From Roseibium sp. TrichSKD4 (lineage in GTDB: Bacteria; Pseudomonadota; Alphaproteobacteria; Rhizobiales; Stappiaceae), in contig NZ_GL476320.1 in the NCBI RefSeq assembly GCF_000148725.1, forward strand, positions 674,056-738,055: DNA of 64,000 bases, read 5' to 3'. Each line of letters starts with the position of its first letter. Positions within the stretch are counted from its first letter, which is position 1. Positions 1-8,861 of this stretch are shown piece after piece. A model generated the notes under the pieces. It did no database searches and was not told the origin of the DNA. It worked only from the letters and a program-made list of their open reading frames with translations. Position numbers and translations under genes: made by a program.

Positions 1-669
1 GTTCGCGCCGTATTTCAGAAACCGGATTCGATTTTCATCGTCATCGATACCGGACAATCCAAGGATGGCGAGATCATCGCGACCGTACTTGCGACGAAGG
101 GCTTTCAAAAAGGCAAATCCGTCTTCACCCGGCATCACATAATCGAGCAGTAGCAATTTGATTTGCGGATTTTCCTCAAGGATTTTTTGTCCTTCAACGG
201 CGGAGGCCGCCTCGAAGGTTTGATATCGGTGCATTCTCAGCGCTCGGATGATGGACTCTCGCGCTGGTTTGGAATCGTCGATAACCAGAACGCCGGTTTC
301 GGGATTGCTGCGCAACTGCTGGATCAGTTCGCCTAGATAGTCGAGGCTGCTCGGGCTATCCTTCACGATGTAGTCCATGATGCCTTTGCCATAGACGGAC
401 CTGCGAATGTTCGCAGCGTAGCGGCTGGTGAAGACAATTGTCGGAATGTCGTGAGATTTGACCAGATCAACAATCTCGCCATCACGGGCATCGGGCAGCG
501 TTAAATCAACCAGAGCCAGAGAGGGACGCACCTTACCGGACGAAAGCAGGCCTTCTGCCTCCTTGTAACTTCGTGCAACGCAAACATCGGTTTCCTCGAT
601 GTTTTTCAAGGTCATCATGACCGCTTTTTCGAAGAACGAAGCGTCTTCGACGAGGAGGATACTGTGCAT
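1..669 (-). CDS. Double-receiver response regulator (N-terminal part, cut by window edge)
   Basis: Reading from the ATG at 669, 223 codons run in frame off the left edge, so only the N-terminal part is visible. It holds two receiver (REC) domains in tandem. The first (about residues 3-120) has the acidic pair E8-D9 and a probable phospho-acceptor D55 in LALVDLTLPD. The second (from about residue 129) starts VLVIDDS and carries LLLLDYVMPGEDG, a textbook phosphorylation loop. Tandem REC proteins often end in a GGDEF (diguanylate cyclase) or other output domain; that part is outside the window, so the output is unknown. The gene has its own upstream region and is separated from the LOG gene by a terminator hairpin. 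Confidence 0.9.
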   Translation of the reverse strand, partial: MHSILLVEDASFFEKAVMMTLKNIEETDVCVARSYKEAEGLLSSGKVRPSLALVDLTLPDARDGEIVDLVKSHDIPTIVFTSRYAANIRRSVYGKGIMDYIVKDSPSSLDYLGELIQQLRSNPETGVLVIDDSKPARESIIRALRMHRYQTFEAASAVEGQKILEENPQIKLLLLDYVMPGEDGFAFLKALRRKYGRDDLAILGLSGIDDDENRIRFLKYGAN

Positions 670-733
670 GGCACTCGACACCGATTGGTACTCAACTAAC
701 GCAACGGTATCTTAAAGAGGCAAACGAAAGGTT

Positions 734-765
734 ATTAAAAGCACCGAGAATAATATCGGTGCTTT
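734..765 (-). terminator. Rho-independent terminator of the LOG-family gene
   Basis: A perfect 10-bp stem (AAAGCACCGA / TCGGTGCTTT, 738-747 with 756-765) encloses an 8-nt loop. On the minus strand it is followed by TTTTAATAACC. It lies 26 bp beyond the stop of the minus-strand LOG gene and before the response regulator, so it separates the two transcripts. Confidence 0.8.
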
Positions 766-790
766 GATTTATTGAATACGTTGATGCGCT

Positions 791-1408
791 CTAGAACTTG
801 GACAGTTCCACACAGTCGTCGGCTGTATTTGCTGCCATGTTGTTGCAGGCTTCGCGCAGTTTGGACACAGTGTCTTCAATATTATCGGCCACCAGATAAG
901 GGACTTCTGTTTCCGGTCGGATGAAGGCTTGAGCCCGCATGTGATCGAGGAGTTCCAGAAGTGGGGACCAAAAGCCGTGTGTATTTGCCAGGAGGACGGG
1001 CTTCTTGTGTTGCCCGAGCTGCGCCCAGGTCATCATTTCCACAACTTCTTCCAAGGTTCCTATGCCACCGGGCAGGGCGACAAAGGCATCTGCTTTTTGG
1101 AACATCAGCATTTTGCGCTCATGCATGTTCTCTGTGACGATCAAATCGTCGACCTCGCGCAACATCACTTCGTGCTCTTCAAGGAAGCGGGGAATGATGC
1201 CGGTCACCTTGCCGCCAGCATTAAGCGTTGCAGAGGCAACGGTGCCCATGAGCCCAATAGACCCGCCGCCATACACCAGCCGAATGTCGTTTTCGGCAAG
1301 GATCTGACCAAGTCTGACCGCTGTCGCCTCGTAGATGGGGGCTGCGCCTGTGCTTGAACCGCAATAGACGCAGATGCTTGCAAGGCGTTTTTGAGTGTTT
1401 TCTGTCAT
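791..1408 (-). CDS. LOG-family cytokinin-riboside-monophosphate phosphoribohydrolase-like protein
   Basis: This 205-residue protein belongs to the lysine-decarboxylase-like LOG family (TIGR00730), which cleaves the N-glycosidic bond of nucleoside 5'-monophosphates. The diagnostic motif PGGIGTLEE is at about residues 113-121, preceded by the conserved ENMHERK segment. The N-terminal SICVYCGSSTG and VYGGGSIGLMG are the Rossmann-type nucleotide-binding loops. Length and motifs are complete, so it is probably active. The bacterial role is usually cytokinin-type purine metabolism or nucleotide salvage; no neighbour points to a specific pathway. It is transcribed alone, divergent from the LysM gene and closed by a terminator. 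Confidence 0.93.
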   Translation of the reverse strand: MTENTQKRLASICVYCGSSTGAAPIYEATAVRLGQILAENDIRLVYGGGSIGLMGTVASATLNAGGKVTGIIPRFLEEHEVMLREVDDLIVTENMHERKMLMFQKADAFVALPGGIGTLEEVVEMMTWAQLGQHKKPVLLANTHGFWSPLLELLDHMRAQAFIRPETEVPYLVADNIEDTVSKLREACNNMAANTADDCVELSKF

Positions 1409-1619
1409 GAATCCTGTGTGGCACTGGCTGCGACAGCGGTCAAGATAGATCAGCAGTTGGTGACGGCTTCTGCTTTCTTGCTCAGGGTTTAAAAGGGGTT
1501 TATTGGTTTAGGCAGCTTGTTGAAATTTTGGATCTTCGGTGGCCATAGGCCATTGTGGAAAATGCGAGGAGGAGTGGAGCGCGCCGAATATGCTGACTGC
1601 GCATTCCACCGGGAATTAA

Positions 1620-3317
1620 ATGATGAGGCAGAACGTAATCTGGGCACTTGGGATCGCGTCCGTTGTGGCTGTGGTGGCCATTGGAGTGGGGTACTTCAAG
1701 TGGCAAGACGGAACGCCAGAAGAAGTTGCCCTTAAAGCACCCTCGCAGACCGAGACTGTGACGGGTGAAAATTCCGCTGCTGGTTCTTCTGCTTCTTCCG
1801 ATGGATCAACGTCTTCGAATACTGAGGTTGCAGCGAATTCAGACGGTCTATCCGCGGATCAAAGCGATCAGACTGATGGTGATGAGGCTGCCCCTCGCCG
1901 AGAAAATCAGGGCGATGCGCTTTCCTTTGATGTGGTGGGTGTTGAACCGACCGGAGAGGCCGTGATTGCGGGTCGCTCAGATGCAGGTGCAATCGTTGCG
2001 CTGAGGGCCAATGGAGACGTGGTCGGCAAGGGTGTTGCCAATAGTGCTGGCGAGTGGACCATAATTCTCGACAAGCCGTTGGGGCCGGGAGACTATGACG
2101 TCGCTCTGGAGATGCAGAGCGAAGACGGCGAGACAAAAGCCGCTTCATCAGAACGGTTGGTGGTGTCTATCCCTGAAGGGGGACAGGATCAGCCGCTGGT
2201 GGTTTTGAACTCACCAGACGCGCCGTCCAGCATTTTGCAAAAGCCTGAACAGCCGAACACCGCTGTTGCGGCTGCCGAGACGCCTGAGCCAAAATCAGCT
2301 GTTGTTGAGGCAGCTGAAGACCTTAAGGAAACTGTGGCGTCGGGTGTTGAGCAGGTCGAAGATGCTGCTGAAACCACCGTTGCAGCTGTTGAGGAGACCG
2401 TTGGAGAAGGTGCCGAGGCCGTGGCTTCAGAAGCTTCCAGCGCTGCTACGGATGTGGCAGAGAGTGTCGAAACTGCTGCTAATGGGGTTGTTTCGTCAGC
2501 GAAAGACCTTCTCGCCTCAAATGCGGTGAAGAGTGGTCAGGCTGACAGTCCCTCGCAAGGCGAGACCAGCGAGGTTGTGGCTGTTGATCCGGCTGCAATT
2601 CCGGCTGGTGGTGCAGTGACATCTGCATCCGGCGAAACAACTTCTAGCGAAACATCTGTTAATCAGACTGATAATGACACAGATGCTGCAAATGTTGAGG
2701 CAACTGAGATTGCAAACGCTTCCGGTCAGCCAGAATCCGGAGCGCCAAGTGAGAGTGCCGATCAGCCGCGGGTCACTGTGGAAGCCGTTGAATCCGAAAA
2801 GGGTAAGGTCTTTGTCGCTGGCACGGGCGAGCCGGGCTCCGAGGTGCGTGTCTATGTTGACGACAAGTTTGCCGGTGAGGCCGAGGTCCCAAGTTCTGGT
2901 CGTTGGTTGCTGGAAGGAACTGAGGACATTGCAGAAGGCAATGTGGAAGTTCGTGCGGATCTGGTGGAGCAGGGGGCAGACAAGGTTGAAGCCCGCGCCG
3001 CTGTAACGTTCGAGAAAGCAGCACCCCAGCAGATCGTTCTGACAAAAGTGATCGCCTCTGGTGAAGTGGCTCAGGAAGGCTCTGACGGGGCGCGTGTGAC
3101 CAAAGCACTGCCGAACGTGATCATCCGCAAGGGGGATAACCTATGGCGGATTTCTCGCCGCCTTTATGGTGAGGGTATTCGCTATACGACCATCTATCAG
3201 GCCAATCAGGGACAGATCCGTAATCCCGATTTGATTTATCCGGGCCAAGTGTTTTTGACACCGGAAAACGATCTTCGCTGGAAAGAAAACAAAACGGACG
3301 AAACAGCTACACAATAG
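1620..3317 (+). CDS. Membrane-anchored Ig-like/LysM domain protein
   Basis: The 565-residue protein has one N-terminal transmembrane segment (about residues 5-25) and a short positive N-terminus, so the rest is probably periplasmic. An Ig-like domain (about 100-183) and a second similar one (about 387-470) both carry the pattern of a value statement followed by G-W on a beta-hairpin. Between them lies a long Ala/Glu/Ser/Val-rich stretch (about 200-385). A LysM peptidoglycan-binding domain closes the protein (about 500-546; GDNLWRISRRLYG, YPGQVF). This architecture is known in Alphaproteobacteria as a LysM peptidoglycan-binding protein, probably helping to link membrane and cell wall. A strong terminator follows and no partner gene is adjacent. 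Confidence 0.88.
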   Translation: MMRQNVIWALGIASVVAVVAIGVGYFKWQDGTPEEVALKAPSQTETVTGENSAAGSSASSDGSTSSNTEVAANSDGLSADQSDQTDGDEAAPRRENQGDALSFDVVGVEPTGEAVIAGRSDAGAIVALRANGDVVGKGVANSAGEWTIILDKPLGPGDYDVALEMQSEDGETKAASSERLVVSIPEGGQDQPLVVLNSPDAPSSILQKPEQPNTAVAAAETPEPKSAVVEAAEDLKETVASGVEQVEDAAETTVAAVEETVGEGAEAVASEASSAATDVAESVETAANGVVSSAKDLLASNAVKSGQADSPSQGETSEVVAVDPAAIPAGGAVTSASGETTSSETSVNQTDNDTDAANVEATEIANASGQPESGAPSESADQPRVTVEAVESEKGKVFVAGTGEPGSEVRVYVDDKFAGEAEVPSSGRWLLEGTEDIAEGNVEVRADLVEQGADKVEARAAVTFEKAAPQQIVLTKVIASGEVAQEGSDGARVTKALPNVIIRKGDNLWRISRRLYGEGIRYTTIYQANQGQIRNPDLIYPGQVFLTPENDLRWKENKTDETATQ

Positions 3318-3342
3318 GCTTTCCGTACATGTCTTGTTTCGG

Positions 3343-3371
3343 GAGCGCGCATTGTTTGCGCGCTCTTTTTG
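3343..3371 (+). terminator. Rho-independent terminator of the LysM gene
   Basis: An 8-bp GC-rich stem (GAGCGCGC / GCGCGCTC) with a 7-nt loop is followed directly by TTTTTG, 26 bp after the LysM stop codon. Confidence 0.88.
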
Positions 3372-3413
3372 TTTTGACCAAATTATTTATACCACGCCCT
3401 TGCCTTTGCGGAA

Positions 3414-3437
3414 ATTCATCGCATATCTACGATGAAT
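3414..3437. promoter_or_regulatory. Candidate ArsR-type operator
   Basis: ATTCATCG and CGATGAAT form perfect 8-bp arms around an 8-nt spacer. This size and AT-rich edge resemble operators of ArsR/SmtB repressors. It lies about 90 bp upstream of the broken arsR-like gene and the Atm1-type exporter, where an autoregulatory site is expected. Binding is inferred, not shown. Confidence 0.55.
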
Positions 3438-3526
3438 AACGATGAAGCGACCGTGGGAGAGGGCGCAGCATGGATGCGGGACTGCCAAGTTCTTGCACGG
3501 CAGGGTGCCTTGATAGTCCGCGTATA

Positions 3527-3876
3527 ATGACCTTGCGCAGATTTACAGGGCTCTTGGGCATCCTGCCCGCCTTGCCATTTTAAGATGCCTGACTTCTCAA
3601 AACGGTGCCTGCTGCGGTGATATCGTCAATCGATTGCCGCTCGCTCAATCTACTGTCTCGCAGCATCTGCAGGTGCTTAAAGATGCGGGGCTCTTGATAT
3701 GCCAATCTCAAGGCAGATCCTGCCAATACAGGTTGAACAACGACCGGCTGCGGCAAGTTGCCGGGTCATCCGCCGAATTTCTGAAAAGCGTTGCCGATAC
3801 GGTGGATGTTTCGATGGCGGCAATAGATAGCAGTGACACGCCACCGGACCATATGAGGGAGATTGCGGTTGACTGA
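3527..3876 (+). pseudogene. ArsR-family metal(loid)-responsive repressor, frame disrupted near the start
   Basis: From 3529 one frame encodes a clear ArsR winged-helix protein: [21 protein letters not shown], then [12 protein letters not shown], then the recognition helix region [17 protein letters not shown]. The frame has no ATG, GTG or TTG before the TTG at 3634, which would delete the first third of the domain, and it is closed upstream by TGA-TAG at 3511-3516. The natural ATG at 3527 is one base out of frame; a single extra G at the TTGCGC near 3534 would give [12 protein letters not shown], about 117 residues, the family length. The CL...CC cysteines suggest thiol metal or metalloid sensing. 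It is either a frameshifted gene, a sequencing error or a non-standard start. The 3' end overlaps the exporter gene by 14 nt. Confidence 0.75.
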
Positions 3877-5824
3877 CCGAACAGCATCGAACAAAGCCCA
3901 GTCAGATACAAACAAGGCTCAGTCTTCTCAAAACGGTGCGTCCGGGCAGAAAGTTGTCAGTGCTGATGAGGGATCGACGCTTCAGACCCTCACCAACCTC
4001 TGGCCATATATCTGGCCTTCCAACCGACCCGATCTCAAAAAACGCGTTCTTTTGGCCATTGCGGCGCTGGTTGTGGCAAAATTTGTCACGGTGCTGTCGC
4101 CCTATTTCTTTGCCTGGGCGTCAGATGCGCTGACCGGCTCAACTGCGGGTTTGCCACCTTATTTGGTGGCGCCGGTTATGTTGGTGCTGGCCTACAATCT
4201 GGCACGGGTTCTGGCTGTCGCCTTCAACCAACTTCGGGATGCGTTGTTCGCGCGGGTTGGGCAACATGCCGTGCGACAGCTATCGATCCTGACCTTTCGC
4301 CACTTGCACCAATTGTCGCTGCGTTTTCACTTGTCGCGGCGAACCGGAGGGCTGAGCCGGGTCATCGAGCGTGGTGTCAAAGGCATTGAATCGATTGTCC
4401 GATTTACGATTCTCAATGGCATCCCGACGATCCTCGAGTTTGCCATTATGGCGGCGGTGATCTCTTATCAGTTCGGGTTCAGCTATCTGGTGATCGTCAC
4501 ATTGATGATTGTCGCTTATGTCTGGTTCACCATAAAGGCATCCAATTGGCGGATTGCCATTCGGAGGGAGATGAACCAAAGCGATACGGACGCGAATTCA
4601 AGAGCCATCGATAGCCTATTGAATTTTGAGACGGTTAAATATTTCGGCAATGAGGACATGGAGGCCCGCCGGTTTGATGTCTCCATGGCACGATATGAAA
4701 AGGCTGCGACCAAAACATGGACCTCGCTGGCCTGGCTCAATCTTGGTCAGACAGTCATTCTCGTTATCGGTATGGCCGCCTGTATGGTGTTGTCCGCACG
4801 GGCTGTAATGGCCGGGGAGCAGACCATTGGTGATTTTGTTCTGATCAATGCGCTCTTGATGCAGATTTCTATCCCGCTGAACTTCATAGGCTTCTTGTAT
4901 CGGGAGATCCGGCAGGGATTGGCCGATATCGAATCCATGTTCGATTTGCTGGGGGTTCCGACTGAAATTGAGGACAAGCCGGATGCGCAGCCCTTAAAGG
5001 CCGTTGAAGGCCGCATTCAGTTTCAGAATGTCTATTTCCATTATGACGTGGATCGGCCAATTCTGAAGGGTGTTGATTTTGAAGTGCCTGCAGGCAAGTC
5101 GGTCGCTATTGTCGGGCCATCAGGTGCGGGCAAGTCGACAATCTCGCGCCTGTTGTTCCGGTTTTATGATGCCACGGGCGGCGGGGTGTTGATTGACGGG
5201 CAGGATGTGCGCGATGTGACACAAAAGAGTGTGCGTGGAGCCATTGGGATGGTGCCGCAGGACACTGTGCTCTTTAACGACACCATTGCTTACAACATCC
5301 GCTATGGTCGCCCGGATGCCACGGACGATGAGATCCGTGAAGCCGCGCGTATGGCGCAAATCCACGACTTCATTGAGGCGTTGCCGCAAGGCTATGACAC
5401 GGAAGTGGGGGAGCGTGGTCTGAAACTCTCGGGCGGCGAGAAACAACGTGTCGCCATTGCCCGGACGATTTTGAAAGCCCCGCCCATCCTCATACTGGAC
5501 GAAGCGACTTCTGCGCTCGACACCCATACCGAACGCGAAATTCAGACAGCACTGGATCAAGTTTCCAGAAACCGCACCACGTTGGTGATTGCACACCGTC
5601 TTTCCACTGTGGTCAATGCGGATCAAATCATCGTGTTGAAAGACGGCGAAATCGCCGAACGGGGCACGCACTCAGAGCTACTGGAGGCTGGCGGGCTATA
5701 TGCGTCCATGTGGACACGCCAACGGGAAGCTGACGAGGCAGAAGAACGCCTCCGGGCCGCAAAGGAAAGCGATGATATGGGCATCGTGACCCGCGGACCG
5801 AAGGCGGACACGACCTTTTCCTGA
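3863..5824 (+). CDS. Atm1-type ABC exporter (membrane and ATPase domains fused)
   Basis: The 653-residue half-transporter has a type IV exporter membrane domain (about residues 50-350, six predicted helices) and a C-terminal ATPase. Visible motifs are Walker [10 protein letters not shown], signature LSGGEKQR, Walker [13 protein letters not shown] and the H-loop IAHRLST. The membrane part ([30 protein letters not shown]-like region) matches the Atm1/HMT1 group, whose members export glutathione-linked metals or sulfur species. The start codon is TTG (3863 or 3869), overlapping the ArsR frame, so the two are translationally coupled and probably metal-induced. The only unsettled points are the exact start and the substrate. 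Confidence 0.93.
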   Translation: MRLTDRTASNKAQSDTNKAQSSQNGASGQKVVSADEGSTLQTLTNLWPYIWPSNRPDLKKRVLLAIAALVVAKFVTVLSPYFFAWASDALTGSTAGLPPYLVAPVMLVLAYNLARVLAVAFNQLRDALFARVGQHAVRQLSILTFRHLHQLSLRFHLSRRTGGLSRVIERGVKGIESIVRFTILNGIPTILEFAIMAAVISYQFGFSYLVIVTLMIVAYVWFTIKASNWRIAIRREMNQSDTDANSRAIDSLLNFETVKYFGNEDMEARRFDVSMARYEKAATKTWTSLAWLNLGQTVILVIGMAACMVLSARAVMAGEQTIGDFVLINALLMQISIPLNFIGFLYREIRQGLADIESMFDLLGVPTEIEDKPDAQPLKAVEGRIQFQNVYFHYDVDRPILKGVDFEVPAGKSVAIVGPSGAGKSTISRLLFRFYDATGGGVLIDGQDVRDVTQKSVRGAIGMVPQDTVLFNDTIAYNIRYGRPDATDDEIREAARMAQIHDFIEALPQGYDTEVGERGLKLSGGEKQRVAIARTILKAPPILILDEATSALDTHTEREIQTALDQVSRNRTTLVIAHRLSTVVNADQIIVLKDGEIAERGTHSELLEAGGLYASMWTRQREADEAEERLRAAKESDDMGIVTRGPKADTTFS

Positions 5825-5828
5825 CGGA

Positions 5829-6032
5829 TCAGGCCGCGAGCGGCGAAGAAGTTGCCAACGTGCTGTCGTTGCATGGCTGGCAGAGTTGTGTGCTTGCAGG
5901 CTCTTCTGTTTTCTGCGACTGGGCGCGGAACAACGACCAGAACGACTGGCTTCTCAGCGTGCGGGCGCGGGTATCATAGTGGGCTAACAGCTCTGGGGTC
6001 AGGGTGATCGGTGTGTCGTTCAGATTTGTCAT
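5829..6032 (-). CDS. Small uncharacterised protein divergent from a LysR gene
   Basis: A 67-residue reading frame starts at the ATG at 6032 with a good ribosome-binding site (GGAG seven bases upstream). The first half has an ELLAHYDTRARTLRSQSFW segment, rich in Arg and aromatic residues, that recalls short alphaproteobacterial proteins of the RSP_7527/DUF1127 kind; the C-terminal half is low complexity and contains two Cys. It ends 4 bp from the exporter stop (convergent) and its start faces the LysR gene 97 bp away, the usual arrangement of a LysR regulator and its target. Function unknown. Confidence 0.6.
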   Translation of the reverse strand: MTNLNDTPITLTPELLAHYDTRARTLRSQSFWSLFRAQSQKTEEPASTQLCQPCNDSTLATSSPLAA

Positions 6033-6129
6033 CTTCGAGCTCCGTTGTTTGGTTGAGCTGAATATGGCTCTTTCCGATCTTTCGAAGAATTGGGCTTGTC
6101 TTGAAGTCACCTTTCGATAATTTGGAAGA

Positions 6130-7080
6130 ATGAGACTTGAAGATCTGAACTTTTTTACTCGTGTTGCCGAACTGGGCAGCCTCTCTGCAGCCGGACGGGA
6201 GTTTGGCCTGTCACCATCTGCGGCAAGCAGCCGATTGACCAATCTTGAAAAGGAATTGGGCAGTCAGCTAGTGGCCCGCACCACCCGACAGGTGAGCCTG
6301 ACGGAAGCAGGCAAGATCATGTTAGAACATGCCCGGGCTGCGCTTTCGGAAATAGACCAGGCACGCTCGACGATTGACGCCGCACAAGATGCCCCGCGCG
6401 GTGTGTTGAGGATCTCGGCGAATGTGTTTTTCGGAAGAAAACACATTCTGCCCTATTTAGGGGAGTTTCGTCAGCTTTACCCGGATTTGAAACTCGACAT
6501 CGACATGTCGGACCGTTTGGTTGATTTGGTCAACGAGGGTTACGATGTGGCTATCCGCGGAGCGCCGTTGCCTGATTCCAGCTTGATGGCACGTAAGCTT
6601 GGCGGGAATCCGCGCGTTTTATGTGCAAGCCCTGACTACATTGCGCGAAAAGGCGCACCTTGTTCTCCTGATGACCTGCGGAACCACGATTACATTGGCT
6701 TTGATCCAATGCCGGTTTGGCATTTCTCTGGGCCAGACGGGGAAATCGCGTTTAACCTCGATGATCCGGTCATTTCGGGCGACAGCGGCGACTTTGCCTA
6801 TGAGGCGGCGCTGTATGGCCTCGGCCTAACCGTCAAATCCTCTGCTCATGTATGGGAAGACCTGCGTGATGGCCGCCTTGTCGAGGTTATGATGGATTAC
6901 CCGATTACCCGAACCGGTAACATCTATGCGGTTTATCCGCCGGCGAAATTTCTCGCCCCCAAGGTCAGTGCTTTTGTTGATTTTTTGATCTCGAAATACG
7001 GGCGTCCGCCATATTGGGAGACGGACTATCGCCTTGCGCGCAAGAGCGCAGTTGTTGAGAGTGCGGCAAAATCAGCATAA
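6130..7080 (+). CDS. LysR-family transcriptional regulator
   Basis: The 316-residue protein has the N-terminal winged helix-turn-helix of LysR regulators (residues 1-60: LNFFTRVAELGSLSAAGREF, then SPSAASSRLTNLEKELG) and a periplasmic-binding-protein-like effector domain (about 90-295). The second half, with DRLVDLVNEGYDVAIRG and ALYGLGLTVKSS, matches the large DhcR/CrgA-type subgroup that often controls a divergent gene. The divergent 67-residue gene is therefore the first candidate target. The effector is unknown. Confidence 0.93.
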   Translation: MRLEDLNFFTRVAELGSLSAAGREFGLSPSAASSRLTNLEKELGSQLVARTTRQVSLTEAGKIMLEHARAALSEIDQARSTIDAAQDAPRGVLRISANVFFGRKHILPYLGEFRQLYPDLKLDIDMSDRLVDLVNEGYDVAIRGAPLPDSSLMARKLGGNPRVLCASPDYIARKGAPCSPDDLRNHDYIGFDPMPVWHFSGPDGEIAFNLDDPVISGDSGDFAYEAALYGLGLTVKSSAHVWEDLRDGRLVEVMMDYPITRTGNIYAVYPPAKFLAPKVSAFVDFLISKYGRPPYWETDYRLARKSAVVESAAKSA

Positions 7081-7222
7081 TGCCCGCAAAAGGTGTTCTC
7101 AGCGGCATGAAAAGCCACTAGAAGCGAGGGAAAGATCAAGCGCACGCGCTGCGTAGATCCCATTGTTATCGGGCAGCGTTGCCGTGAACCTTCGCAACTG
7201 TTGCCGCTTGCAGGACTGTGAA

Positions 7223-7927
7223 ATGTCGATCGTCGATTCCGTTACCAAGGCCTTTGTTCCAATTCACCGTGAAGGTTGGCCGTTCATTGCCATTGCATTT
7301 GTTGCAACCATCGTTGTTGGCTGGTTCATAGACCCGCTGTTCTGGATCGGTTCGGCGCTGACCGGATGGGTTTGTTACTTCTTCCGCGATCCGCCGCGTG
7401 TGACGCCCATTGGTGACGGTTTGATCATTTCACCGGCTGATGGTGTCGTCAGTCACTGTGGTCCGGTTTTGCCTCCCAAAGAACTGGACCTCGGCGACGA
7501 GCCAATGATGCGCGTTTCTATTTTCATGAATGTGTTCAACGTGCATGTGAACCGCGCGCCGATGGATGGCAAAATCACGCGGATTGCCTATATTGCCGGA
7601 AAGTTTCTGAACGCAGAACTGGACAAGGCGAGCGAACACAATGAGCGCAATGGCCTTGTGATCGAAAATGGCGATCAGAAGATCGGTGTTGTCCAAATCG
7701 CAGGGCTTGTTGCACGCCGGATCGTCTGTTTTGTGCGCGAAGGGGAAACCCTGTCGGCGGGTGAGCGTTTTGGCCTGATCCGCTTCGGCTCCCGCCTTGA
7801 TGTCTATTTACCAGAAAACGTCCAGCCGAAGGTTTTTCTTGGTCAGACCATGATTGCTGGAGAAACCATTTTGGCCGACTTGAACGAGACAAAGTCAGAC
7901 ACCCAGCCAGTCACACGGGTGGGGTAA
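7223..7927 (+). CDS. psd: Phosphatidylserine decarboxylase proenzyme
   Basis: The 234-residue protein is of the short (archaeal/Rhizobium) type of phosphatidylserine decarboxylase, which makes phosphatidylethanolamine in the inner membrane. A hydrophobic pair sits near residues 18-50. The autocatalytic Gly-Ser processing site, where Ser becomes the pyruvoyl group, is in [12 protein letters not shown] near the C-terminus. The HVNRAPMDG motif carries conserved catalytic residues. I chose the ATG at 7223 (MSIVDSV) because upstream in-frame sequence has no family features. pssA follows after 10 bp, so the two steps of the pathway form one operon. Confidence 0.96.
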   Translation: MSIVDSVTKAFVPIHREGWPFIAIAFVATIVVGWFIDPLFWIGSALTGWVCYFFRDPPRVTPIGDGLIISPADGVVSHCGPVLPPKELDLGDEPMMRVSIFMNVFNVHVNRAPMDGKITRIAYIAGKFLNAELDKASEHNERNGLVIENGDQKIGVVQIAGLVARRIVCFVREGETLSAGERFGLIRFGSRLDVYLPENVQPKVFLGQTMIAGETILADLNETKSDTQPVTRVG

Positions 7928-7937
7928 GGATTAGAAG

Positions 7938-8840
7938 GTGAGCGCTTCAACAGAACAGGCCAACAACAAAAACGCGAGCTCGCAAGGTGCGCCTTCGGAC
8001 AAGCGCCGACGTCGGTTTGGCAAAGTGCCTATTCGAGTAATCCTGCCGAATATGGTGACATTGTTGGCCCTGTGTTCAGGACTCACAGCCATCCGCATGG
8101 CGTTTGAAGGACGTTGGGAGTTTGCGGTTGGGGCAGTTCTGGTTGCAGCTGTTCTGGATGCGGTCGATGGCCGTGTTGCGCGGCTTTTGAAGGGAACATC
8201 GCGTTTCGGCGCCGAGCTCGACAGCCTTGCCGACTTTGTCAATTTCGGTGTGACTCCTGCGATCATGCTCTATGTCTGGATTTTGCATGAGATGGGCAAT
8301 CTCGGCTGGATCGCTGCTCTGGTCTATGCCATCTCCATGTCGCTCCGCCTTGCCCGGTTCAATGTGGCGCTTGATGATCCGAACAAACCTGCTTGGGCGG
8401 CAAATTTCTTTACAGGCGTTCCAGCCCCGGCTGCCGCGCTGACCGTATTGGTGCCACTTTATCTCTCATTTCTCGGCTTTCTGCCGCAATGGCCCGAGTT
8501 TGCTGGGCCGATAGCAATTTACGTGTTGCTGATCGGCTTTTTGATGGTCAGCCGAATTCCGACCTATTCTGGCAAAACGCTGGGCACGCGCATTCGCCGC
8601 GATCTCGTCCTGCCACTGATCGTGCTCACTGTTTTGATCGTCGCACTGACCGTTAGTTATCCGTTCAAGGTACTCGCGGTTTGTTCGCTGGCCTACCTTG
8701 TATCCATTCCGTTTGCCTGGCGAGCGCACCGCAAATGCGTCAAAGGCGAGGATTGCGCGGTTTGCGAAGCTGATGAGGACGACGGAGAGGAAGTGGACCT
8801 CGACAGCATTGGTGAGCGTAACAAGGGTGATGATGACTGA
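7938..8840 (+). CDS. pssA: CDP-diacylglycerol-serine O-phosphatidyltransferase
   Basis: PssA joins serine to CDP-diacylglycerol to give phosphatidylserine, the substrate of Psd encoded just upstream. The CDP-alcohol phosphatidyltransferase signature D-G-x2-A-R-x8-G-x3-D-x3-D is present as DGRVARLLKGTSRFGAELDS followed by LAD, at about residues 76-98. About eight hydrophobic segments make it an integral membrane protein. The C-terminus is a charged tail with two Cys pairs (CVKGEDCAVC) and an acidic run. The start is GTG at 7938. 300 residues is within the family range. Confidence 0.96.
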   Translation: MSASTEQANNKNASSQGAPSDKRRRRFGKVPIRVILPNMVTLLALCSGLTAIRMAFEGRWEFAVGAVLVAAVLDAVDGRVARLLKGTSRFGAELDSLADFVNFGVTPAIMLYVWILHEMGNLGWIAALVYAISMSLRLARFNVALDDPNKPAWAANFFTGVPAPAAALTVLVPLYLSFLGFLPQWPEFAGPIAIYVLLIGFLMVSRIPTYSGKTLGTRIRRDLVLPLIVLTVLIVALTVSYPFKVLAVCSLAYLVSIPFAWRAHRKCVKGEDCAVCEADEDDGEEVDLDSIGERNKGDDD

Positions 8841-8861
8841 CTGTCTTTTTGAGGGGCAAAC

